From Acidovorax sp. NO-1 (GTDB lineage: Bacteria; Pseudomonadota; Gammaproteobacteria; Burkholderiales; Burkholderiaceae_C), in assembly GCF_000238595.1 (NCBI RefSeq), contig NZ_AGTS01000047.1, positions 1-64,000 on the forward strand: 64,000 bases of DNA, written 5' to 3'. Of this stretch, positions 57,065-64,000 are shown piece by piece. The notes under the pieces are model-generated. The model was not told the DNA's origin and did no database searches. It saw only the letters and a program-made list of their open reading frames with translations. The number at the start of each line of letters is the position of its first letter. The first letter of the stretch is position 1. The position numbers and the translations under genes are program-made.

Positions 57065-57609
57065 CCACAGCGACCCTGGCGCGCCCCGGCGTGGCGCAGT
57101 TTGCCGCCGCTGCCCTGGCCATGGCAGCGGTCGTGCTGGCCTCCAACATCCTCGTCCAGTACCCCATCAACGACTGGCTGACCTGGGGCGCCATCACCTA
57201 CCCGGTGGCCTTTCTGGTGAGCGAACTGGTCAACCGCGCCCATGGGCCCGCCCAGGCCCGGCGCGTGGCGTGGCTGGGGTTTGCGGTGGCCGTGGCGGCC
57301 TCGCTGGTGCTGGCGCCAGCGCGCATTGCCGTGGCTTCGGGCACTGCCTTTTTGCTGTCGCAATGGCTGGACATTGGCGTGTTTGACCGGTTGCGGCACG
57401 GCAGCTGGTGGCGCGCGCCGCTGGTGGCCACGCTGCTCGCGGCCATGCTGGACACCGCCGTGTTCTGGAGCATCGCGTTTGCGGGCACCGAAGGGCCCTG
57501 GGTGACCTGGGCACTGGGCGATCTGGCCGTGAAGCTCGCCCTGGGCGTGGCGCTGCTGCTGCCGTTTCGCTTGCTCATCAGCCGCCAGCTGGCGCAGCGC
57601 GCCGCCTGA
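57061..57609 (+). CDS. Queuosine precursor transporter (VUT family, YhhQ-like)
   Basis: A 182-residue membrane protein with about five to six TM helices. Family landmarks are NDWLTWGAITYPVAFLVSEL, ASGTAFLLSQWLDIGVFDRL and WALGDLAVKL. VUT proteins import 7-cyano- or 7-deazaguanine precursors for tRNA queuosine. The name could be yhhQ, but length and pairing differ, so it is left blank. Confidence 0.85.
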   Translation: MTTATLARPGVAQFAAAALAMAAVVLASNILVQYPINDWLTWGAITYPVAFLVSELVNRAHGPAQARRVAWLGFAVAVAASLVLAPARIAVASGTAFLLSQWLDIGVFDRLRHGSWWRAPLVATLLAAMLDTAVFWSIAFAGTEGPWVTWALGDLAVKLALGVALLLPFRLLISRQLAQRAA

Positions 57610-57786
57610 AGGCCCACGCGCGAAAGCACGGGCGGGGTGGTGCCCGGCGGCGCTCCCGCGCTCGTCAGTTGACTTGCATCAACGTGCGCACCGTGCAGCG
57701 CGCAACACTGGAGGCTTGTGCGGGTATCTCTGGAAAACGATCTGCGCAGATCGCTTTCGCCCCGCCGCACCGACCGGAGTCCTTCG

Positions 57787-59295
57787 ATGTCCCTTGCCGT
57801 GCCCAGCCCCGCCCCCACCACCCCTTCGGGAAGTCTCACCAAACGGCTCGGCCTGCTCGGCGCCCTGGTAGCGCTGCTGCTGGTGCTGGCATTGCCCACG
57901 CCGGCCGGGCTACCGGTAGCGGGGCAGACCATGCTGGCGATCCTGGCGTTCGCCGTGATCGTGTGGATGACCGAGGCGCTCGAATATTCGGTCAGCGCGG
58001 TGGTGATTGCCGCGCTGATGGTGTTCCTGCTGGCCTACGCGCCCAGCGTGGCCAAACCCGATGGCGCAGGCATGGGCACAGGCGCGGCGCTGAATCTGGC
58101 GCTCTCAGGATTTGCCAACAGTGCCGTCGCGCTGGTCGCTGCCGCATGTTTCATCGCGTCGGCCATGACGGCCACGGGGCTGGACCGGCGCATCGCGCTC
58201 ACGGTGCTGTCCAAGGTGGGGGCCAAGACGCACCACATCGTGATTGGCGCCATGGTGGTGGGCTTTTTGCTGTCGTTCATCGTGCCCAGCACCACGGCCC
58301 GCGTAGCGTGCCTGATGCCGATCATGCTGGGCTTTGTGCTGGCCTTCAAGGTGGACCGCAAAAGCCGCTTCGCCGCCCTGCTTGTCATCACCACGGCGCA
58401 GACCGCCAGCATCTGGAACGTGGGCATCAAGACCGCCGCAGCGCAGAACATGGTGGCCATCGGATTCATCGAAAAGCAGCTGGGCGCGCAGATCACCTGG
58501 GGCGAATGGTTTGTGGCGGCGGCCCCGTTTGCCGCGCTGATGACGGTGGCGCTGTTTTTCATCATGACGCGCATGATGAAGCCCGAGATGAAGGAAATCG
58601 CGGGCGGGCAGGAGACCATCCGCCAGCAACTGGCCGAGCTGGGCCCCATGACGCTGAACCAGTGGAAGCTGCTGGCTCTGGTGCTGGTGCTGCTCGGTTT
58701 CTGGTCCACGGAAAAGGTGCTGCACAACTTCGACACCACCTCCACCACCGTGGCAGCCGTGGCGCTGATGCTGTTTCCGCGCATCGGCGTGATGGACTGG
58801 AAGCAGTCGCAAAAGGGTTTTCCGTGGGGCACCGTGGTGCTGTTTGCCGTGGGCATCAGCGTGGGTTCCGCCCTCTTGCAGACCAAGGCGGCGGGGTGGC
58901 TGGCCCAGCTCATCGTGAGCAACCTGGGGCTGCAGATGGCTTCGGCCTTTGCGATCCTGATGCTGCTGTCGGCGTTCCTGATCGTCATCCACCTGGGCTT
59001 TGCCAGCGCCACCGCCTTGGCCTCCACGATGATTCCCATCGTCATCAGCGTGCTGTCCACAGTGCAGACGCCCGGCATCAACGTCGTGGGCATGACGATG
59101 ATCCTGCAGTTCGTGGTGAGCTTTGGCTTCATCCTGCCGGTAAACGCGCCGCAGAACATGATCGCCTACGGCACCGACACCTTCGAAGCGCGCGACTTCA
59201 TACGCACCGGCATCGTGATCACGCTGGCTGCGGCGGCCCTGCTGGTGGTCTTTGCGCTGACCTACTGGCCGTGGCTGGGGCTGATGGTGCACTGA
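57787..59295 (+). CDS. DASS (SLC13) family anion/dicarboxylate transporter
   Basis: Sodium-coupled or exchange transporter of 502 residues with about 12 TM helices. Landmarks are IVPSTTARVACLMPIMLGF, TAQTASIWNVGIKTAAAQN and FILPVNAPQNMIAYGTDTF, the two SNT-like clamshell motifs of the family. ATG at 57787 chosen; the frame is open 23 codons upstream. Likely substrates are C4 dicarboxylates (family knowledge). Confidence 0.9.
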   Translation: MSLAVPSPAPTTPSGSLTKRLGLLGALVALLLVLALPTPAGLPVAGQTMLAILAFAVIVWMTEALEYSVSAVVIAALMVFLLAYAPSVAKPDGAGMGTGAALNLALSGFANSAVALVAAACFIASAMTATGLDRRIALTVLSKVGAKTHHIVIGAMVVGFLLSFIVPSTTARVACLMPIMLGFVLAFKVDRKSRFAALLVITTAQTASIWNVGIKTAAAQNMVAIGFIEKQLGAQITWGEWFVAAAPFAALMTVALFFIMTRMMKPEMKEIAGGQETIRQQLAELGPMTLNQWKLLALVLVLLGFWSTEKVLHNFDTTSTTVAAVALMLFPRIGVMDWKQSQKGFPWGTVVLFAVGISVGSALLQTKAAGWLAQLIVSNLGLQMASAFAILMLLSAFLIVIHLGFASATALASTMIPIVISVLSTVQTPGINVVGMTMILQFVVSFGFILPVNAPQNMIAYGTDTFEARDFIRTGIVITLAAAALLVVFALTYWPWLGLMVH

Positions 59296-59310
59296 GCCGC
59301 AGCACCCCAG

Positions 59311-59350
59311 AAAAAGAAACCGCCGCGGGGCGCGAGCCCGGCGGCGGTTT
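59311..59350 (-). terminator. Rho-independent terminator of htpX
   Basis: AAACCGCCGC / GCGGCGGTTT stem enclosing GGGC-GCGA-GCCC. On the minus strand it is followed by TTCTTTTT, about 20 bases after the htpX stop. Confidence 0.85.
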
Positions 59351-59370
59351 GCAGGCGCGGGGCCCGGCCC

Positions 59371-60249
59371 TTAGCCCTGCTGCGCGTTCTGCAGCGCGGC
59401 AATGCGCTCTTCAATGGGCGGGTGGGTGCTGAACAGCTTGCCAATGCCGCCGGCAATGCCCATGGCGGCCATGCTCTTGGGCAGTTCGGCAGGGTGGCTG
59501 CCGCCCAGGCGAGCCAGGGCGTTGATCATGGGCTGGCGGCGGCCCATGAGCTGCGCGGCGCCTGCGTCGGCGCGAAACTCGCGCTGGCGGCTGAACCAGG
59601 CCACGATCATGGCGGCCACGAAGCCCAGCACGATGTCGAGCACGATGGTGGTGGCGTAATAGCCGATGCCAGGGCCGGAGCGGTTTTCGTTGTTCTTGTT
59701 GAGGAAGCTGTCCACCGCGTATCCGATCACGCGCGACAGGAACACCACGAAGGTGTTCATCACGCCCTGGATCAGCGTCATGGTGACCATGTCGCCATTG
59801 GCGATGTGGGCAACCTCATGGCCGATGACCGCCTCGACCTCTTCACGCGTCATGCCTTGCAGCAGGCCGGTAGACACCGCCACCAGCGCGCTGTTCTTGA
59901 ACGCGCCCGTGGCGAAGGCATTGGGGTCACCCGGGAAGATGCCCACTTCCGGCATGCCGATGCCAGCCTGGTCGGCAAACTTGCGCACGGTATCGACAAT
60001 CCAGCGCTCGTCGGCCGAGCCCGTGCCGTCGATGATCTGCACCTTGGCGCTCCACTTGGCCATGGGCTTGCTGATGAGCAACGAGATGATCGCGCCGCCA
60101 AAACCCATGATCAGCGAAAAACCCAGCAACGCCGTGAGGTTCAGGCCGTTGGCCGTGAGGTAGCGGTTGACGCCGAGCAGGCTCGCCACCACCCCCAACA
60201 CCAGCACAACGGCCAGGTTGGTCATTACAAATAACATGATCCGTTTCAT
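59371..60249 (-). CDS. htpX: Membrane protease HtpX
   Basis: M48B zinc protease of the inner membrane that degrades misfolded membrane proteins. The 292 residues show N-terminal TM helices, the zinc site [10 protein letters not shown], two further TM helices (about 155-210), and the third ligand in [17 protein letters not shown] at 60249 follows GGAGAA. A sigma-32-like promoter lies 62-89 bases upstream, so heat induction is likely. Confidence 0.96.
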   Translation of the reverse strand: MKRIMLFVMTNLAVVLVLGVVASLLGVNRYLTANGLNLTALLGFSLIMGFGGAIISLLISKPMAKWSAKVQIIDGTGSADERWIVDTVRKFADQAGIGMPEVGIFPGDPNAFATGAFKNSALVAVSTGLLQGMTREEVEAVIGHEVAHIANGDMVTMTLIQGVMNTFVVFLSRVIGYAVDSFLNKNNENRSGPGIGYYATTIVLDIVLGFVAAMIVAWFSRQREFRADAGAAQLMGRRQPMINALARLGGSHPAELPKSMAAMGIAGGIGKLFSTHPPIEERIAALQNAQQG

Positions 60250-60310
60250 GGGTTCTCCGTGGGACAAAACAATGGAATTACAAAAACACGCACTGGGCGG
60301 ATGCCGGACC

Positions 60311-60338
60311 AGATGGGGGCCGTGGGCCCGGCTTCAAG
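60311..60338 (-). promoter_or_regulatory. Sigma-32 (RpoH) type promoter of htpX
   Basis: Minus strand: CTTGAA at 60338-60333, a 14-base spacer, and CCCCATCT at 60318-60311. This is a full match to the sigma-32 consensus CTTGAA-N13/14-CCCCATNT. Transcription would start near 60304, giving a leader of about 55 bases. Confidence 0.75.
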
Positions 60339-60444
60339 CCAGCCGGGCGCAGCCGCGATTTCATCGCGCTATGGTAGGTGCAAATTTCGACAGTGGCCTT
60401 ATCACACAGGCAGCGGCGGGAATTAGTACTGATCCAGCGTTGCA

Positions 60445-61218
60445 TCAGCCGCCGTCGCCGCGACGCGGCGGCCGGAACACCAGAGGATCCGCATAAAAGG
60501 CAGCATCCCCATTGGCAGGCCACCAGCCGGGCACCCCCAGCACGGGCAACGGAGCAAACGGCTTGCCGGCCCACCGCTGGGTGTCGATATCCTGGGCCAG
60601 CCAGGCATCCAGATGCGCTGCCAAATTAATAGCACATGGCGCTTGACAGACGTGCGCCACCATGGGTTTTCGTGGTGAAACAAGCTTTTCCAGCAGGGCA
60701 TGCCCGAACAGCAGCAGCCGGGCCTCGTTCCACAGCGGGCGCAGATCGACAAAAAGCGCCTGCCAGTTCCGCGCCCGCAGTGCCTGCCAGATCGGCTCGG
60801 GGGCCTGCAGCACAGCGCCGTTCTCGTCGAACAGGGTGAGCGCATCGCGCAGCGGCCCCCGCACCGCCTGCACCCCATGGGTGGCAATGGCCTGGGCCTG
60901 CAGCTGGTTCAGGCGGCGCTTGGTGTGCGGAAACTGCAGCCAGACCAGGCCGTTGAAGAAGTCGTGCAGGTTGTCGCGCGTGGGCACGCGGCGGGTGTCC
61001 CAGATGTACTGCTCGTAGGCGGTGCCTTCGGACAGCGCGGACTGGGGCACAAAGACCACGGGAGCACCCTTCGGCGCTGCGGTCTGCAATGCCTGGTGCA
61101 CCGACGGGTCATCCTGCAGAAGCTGCTGGGCAAGGGGCTGGCCCAGGCCGCACCACGGCGCCAGCCAGGGAGCGCTCCAGTCAATGGCGCCGAACGCTTC
61201 GCTTACACCAGCCGCCAC
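60445..61218 (-). CDS. DUF3025 family protein
   Basis: A 257-residue soluble protein of the DUF3025 family. Landmarks are [40 protein letters not shown] and [20 protein letters not shown]. The GTG at 61218 overlaps the end of pyrC by 16 bases, so it is probably translated with pyrC. Function unknown. Residues about 181-199 lie in a weak family 1 repeat. Confidence 0.85.
   Translation of the reverse strand: MAAGVSEAFGAIDWSAPWLAPWCGLGQPLAQQLLQDDPSVHQALQTAAPKGAPVVFVPQSALSEGTAYEQYIWDTRRVPTRDNLHDFFNGLVWLQFPHTKRRLNQLQAQAIATHGVQAVRGPLRDALTLFDENGAVLQAPEPIWQALRARNWQALFVDLRPLWNEARLLLFGHALLEKLVSPRKPMVAHVCQAPCAINLAAHLDAWLAQDIDTQRWAGKPFAPLPVLGVPGWWPANGDAAFYADPLVFRPPRRGDGG
60621..60675 (+). repeat. Family 1 dispersed repeat inside the DUF3025 gene (weak)
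   Basis: Plus strand: CAAATTAATAGCACATGGCG, CTTGACAGACGTGCGCCACC, ATGGGTTTTCG. Antisense to the gene. Confidence 0.4.
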
Positions 61219-62270
61219 GGCAGGGCTTCACCGGCGCGCAGGGGCTTGAGTTCGGCCTCGCCAAACGCAAAGCTGTCGGGCGGTGTCCACGACTCGCGGC
61301 GCAGGGTGATGGTGCCGGTGTTGCGCGGCAAGCTGTAGAAGTCGGGGCCGTGGAAGCTGGCGAAGCCTTCGAGCTGGTCAAGCGCACCCGCGTTGTCGAA
61401 GGCCTCGGCATACATCTCGATGGCCGCGTGGGCGGTGTAGCACCCGGCGCAGCCGCTGGCGTGTTCTTTCAGGTGCGCCGGGTGCGGTGCGCTGTCGGTA
61501 CCCAGGAAGAACTTGCTGCTGCCGCTGGTGGCCGCCTGCACCAGGGCCACGCGGTGCGTTTCGCGCTTGAGCACCGGCAGGCAGTAGTAGTGCGGGCGCA
61601 CGCCGCCGATGAAGATGGCGTTGCGGTTGTACAGCAGGTGGTGCGCGGTGATGGTGGCGGCCGTGTAGCGGTCGGCCTGCATCACATAGTCGGCCGCGTC
61701 CTTGGTGGTGATGTGCTCAAAGACGATCTTCAGCTCGGGGAAGTCGCGGCGCAGCGGGATGAGTTGCTGCTCGATGAACACCGCCTCGCGGTCGAACAGG
61801 TCAATGTCGCTGCTGGTGACTTCGCCGTGCACCAAGAGCAGCATGCCGGCCTTCTGCATGGCTTCCAGCGTCTTGTAAGTCTTGCGCAAGTCAGTCACGC
61901 CAGCGTCGCTGTTGGTGGTGGCGCCGGCAGGGTAGAGCTTGCAGGCCACCACACCGGCCGCCTTGGCGCGCACGATTTCTTCGGGCGGCAGGTTGTCCGT
62001 GAGGTACAGCGTCATCAGCGGCTCGAACTGCACGCCCGCTGGTACGGCGGCCAGGATACGCTGCTTGTAGGCCAGGGCCTGCTCGGCCGTGGTGACCGGT
62101 GGGCGCAGGTTGGGCATGATGATCGCGCGGCCGAACTGGGCTGCGGTGTGCGGCACGACGGTGTGCAGCGGCTCGCCGTCGCGCACGTGCAAGTGCCAGT
62201 CGTCGGGGCGGGTGATGGTGAGGGTATCAGGCTGGGTGGGGGTGTCGGGTGCGGCTGTCATGGGCAGCAT
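61203..62270 (-). CDS. pyrC: Dihydroorotase
   Basis: Zinc amidohydrolase that cyclises carbamoyl-aspartate in pyrimidine synthesis. The 355 residues fit the type II class of E. coli PyrC. The HxH metal motif is H26-H28 in [10 protein letters not shown], the carboxylated lysine is in [19 protein letters not shown], and [13 protein letters not shown] holds the later metal/catalytic residues. An ATG three codons downstream is an alternative start. Confidence 0.96.
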   Translation of the reverse strand: MLPMTAAPDTPTQPDTLTITRPDDWHLHVRDGEPLHTVVPHTAAQFGRAIIMPNLRPPVTTAEQALAYKQRILAAVPAGVQFEPLMTLYLTDNLPPEEIVRAKAAGVVACKLYPAGATTNSDAGVTDLRKTYKTLEAMQKAGMLLLVHGEVTSSDIDLFDREAVFIEQQLIPLRRDFPELKIVFEHITTKDAADYVMQADRYTAATITAHHLLYNRNAIFIGGVRPHYYCLPVLKRETHRVALVQAATSGSSKFFLGTDSAPHPAHLKEHASGCAGCYTAHAAIEMYAEAFDNAGALDQLEGFASFHGPDFYSLPRNTGTITLRRESWTPPDSFAFGEAELKPLRAGEALPWRLV

Positions 62271-62287
62271 TGTCCCATCGGAGCGAT

Positions 62288-62348
62288 TGCTACTAATTTG
62301 ATAGCTATCAGCGCTTTATGGATAAGGGCTGGCTGCCAAAAATGCTTG
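62288..62348 (+). repeat. Family 1 dispersed repeat upstream of pyrC
   Basis: Plus strand: TACTAATTTGATAGCTATCA, GCGCTTTATGGATAAGGGC, TGGCTGCCAAAAATGC. It lies 18 bases from the pyrC start, so it may overlap the pyrC promoter region. The 380-base gap 62271-62650 holds this repeat, a terminator hairpin and a family 2 element, and no gene. Confidence 0.7.
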
Positions 62349-62480
62349 AAGTATCGCCATCCCAAGGGTGAATGCCGTGGAGCATCGAGGCTGCAGATCG
62401 GTGGCGGCGGTGCCCTGGCTTCGACGAGCTCAGCCCGAACGGTTGGTGTGGGACAGGTTCAGCCTCCAACAAGAGCCGCC

Positions 62481-62514
62481 AAAACAAAAGCGCTCCGAAG
62501 AGCGCTTTGTTTTA
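62481..62514. terminator. Rho-independent terminator of the ABC transporter operon
   Basis: AAAACAAAAGCGCTC-CGAA-GAGCGCTTTGTTTT, near-perfect with one bulged A, with U-rich ends on both strands. It lies about 140 bases after the gltL stop, beyond the family 2 element. Confidence 0.8.
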
Positions 62515-62566
62515 TCCAGCTGGCACCGCATGCGGCACCGCCCCATGAAACCGCCACTTCCCCACC

Positions 62567-62650
62567 CCAGCGCACCCGTGGATCCGGCTTCGCCGGTCCA
62601 GGGGGTGCGTCCCCCTCAGGGGGAAGGCGCGCAGCGCCGCAGGGGGAGCA
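62567..62650 (-). repeat. Family 2 post-stop structured element after gltL
   Basis: Minus strand begins at the gltL stop: CTCCCCCTGC-GGCGC-TGC-GCGCC, CCCCCTGAGGGGGACG, GCACCC...CCGGC-GAA-GCCGG...CACGGGTGC. Confidence 0.8.
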
Positions 62651-63388
<738 letters not shown>

Positions 63389-63413
63389 TTCTGGTTCCTC
63401 GGTCTCTTGTGCT

Positions 63414-64000
63414 TCAGCGGATGATGGCGATCTTCTGGTGCAGGCGTTTCACCATCCAGGAAAGGGCGTAGCACATGACGAAATAGAGCACGGCTGCGGC
63501 CAGGTAGGCCTCGATGGGGCGGCCGAAGTTCTTGCCCGCCACCTCAAAGCCCTTGAGCATGTCGTAGGCACCAATCGCATACACCAGCGACGTGTCCTGG
63601 AACAGGATGATGGTCTGCGTCAGCAGCACGGGCAGCATGTTGCGGAACGCCTGGGGCAGCACCACCAGCTTCATGTTCTGGCCATACGTCATCCCGAGCG
63701 CCTGGCCGGCATACACCTGGCCACGCGGAATCGACTGGATGCCGGCGCGCATGATTTCGCTGAAGTACGCCGCTTCAAAGGCGATGAAGGTGATGATGGC
63801 CGACATTTCAGCGCCGATGGGGCGGCCGATGATGGCAGGCACGAGCAGAAAGAACCACAGGATCACCATCACCAGCGGAATGCTGCGCATACCGTTGACG
63901 TAGATGGTGGCGGGCACTTCAAGCCACTTCTTGCCCGACAGCCGCATGAGCGCGAGCACGGTGCCAAACAGCACACCTCCAATGGTGGCGATCACCGTGA
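63414..64000 (-). CDS. gltK: Glutamate/aspartate ABC transporter permease, partial
   Basis: Inner-membrane permease of the HisMQ/GltK family, cut by the window edge at its N-terminus. The visible part (about 195 residues) has four to five TM helices and the EAA loop [23 protein letters not shown] (here split), which contacts the ATPase. It lies 25 bases upstream of gltL. The frame runs off the end without a start. Confidence 0.88.
   Translation of the reverse strand, partial: TVIATIGGVLFGTVLALMRLSGKKWLEVPATIYVNGMRSIPLVMVILWFFLLVPAIIGRPIGAEMSAIITFIAFEAAYFSEIMRAGIQSIPRGQVYAGQALGMTYGQNMKLVVLPQAFRNMLPVLLTQTIILFQDTSLVYAIGAYDMLKGFEVAGKNFGRPIEAYLAAAVLYFVMCYALSWMVKRLHQKIAIIR

Noticed and set aside
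7225-62350. Family 1 repeats as a CRISPR array or DNA uptake sequence
   Set aside because: Copies are far apart, diverged and not in an array with spacers. They are also much longer than known uptake sequences.

Overview
The window is a 64 kb piece of a GC-rich betaproteobacterial chromosome, most like Comamonadaceae (Acidovorax and relatives). This is an inference from protein style: a Bug-type tripartite tricarboxylate receptor, the dcw gene order, the dapF-DUF484-xerC set, a DksA with a single finger cysteine, and two families of dispersed short repeats. No rRNA, tRNA, phage, transposase or CRISPR array was seen.

Region 1 (1-7.2 kb): a 4-helix-bundle chemoreceptor, thiC with an upstream TPP riboswitch, a 58-residue membrane protein, lpxC, and a second, Cache-type chemoreceptor on the opposite strand that sits between lpxC and ftsZ. 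Region 2 (7.3-25.5 kb, minus strand): a complete division and cell wall (dcw) cluster, transcribed mraZ-rsmH-ftsL-ftsI-murE-murF-mraY-murD-ftsW-murG-murC-ddl-ftsQ-ftsA-ftsZ. Almost every junction is a 1- to 4-base start/stop overlap. The mraZ promoter carries four MraZ-type boxes at an exact 10-bp period. MurD has a long Ala/Pro-rich N-terminal extension and a repeat-encoded insertion. Region 3 (25.6-35.7 kb, minus): hslVU, a STAS-domain protein, dksA, a COG0523 metal GTPase, an RlmI-like methyltransferase, xerC, a DUF484 gene and dapF. Region 4 (35.8-44.9 kb): a glutathione transferase, a LysR/Bug receptor/maleate isomerase cassette, a Nudix-metallo-beta-lactamase fusion, an RsuA-type pseudouridine synthase homologue without the catalytic Asp, and a coupled DUF898-M48 peptidase pair. 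Region 5 (45-50 kb): RNase P RNA, cysK, and a ybhP-clsB-ybhN phospholipid operon. Region 6 (49.8-57.6 kb): a TetR-controlled NodT-EmrA-EmrB efflux operon ending in a universal stress protein, then a COG2509 FAD dehydrogenase coupled to a queuosine-precursor (VUT) transporter. Region 7 (57.8-64 kb): a DASS transporter, htpX with a sigma-32-like promoter, pyrC overlapping a DUF3025 gene, and the end of a glutamate/aspartate ABC operon cut by the window edge.

The most unusual content is the repeats. Family 1 is about 60 bp, AT-richer than its surroundings, with core TAGCGCTT-N6-AAGCGCTA followed by AGAGGCC. I count about 14 copies. Six lie wholly inside reading frames and are read in frame in conserved enzymes (MurD, MurE, MurG, DapF, an RlmI-like protein, the Nudix-MBL fusion), a further weak one may lie in a DUF3025 gene, and one forms the murC/ddl junction. 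In MurD, MurE and DapF the repeat-encoded residues resemble the family consensus at that place. Family 2 is an 80-90 bp GC-rich structured element. Its four copies each start at, or within a few bases of, a stop codon in the sense direction, and their stems show paired substitutions, as expected for a functional 3' RNA structure. A third structured insertion separates ftsW from murG.
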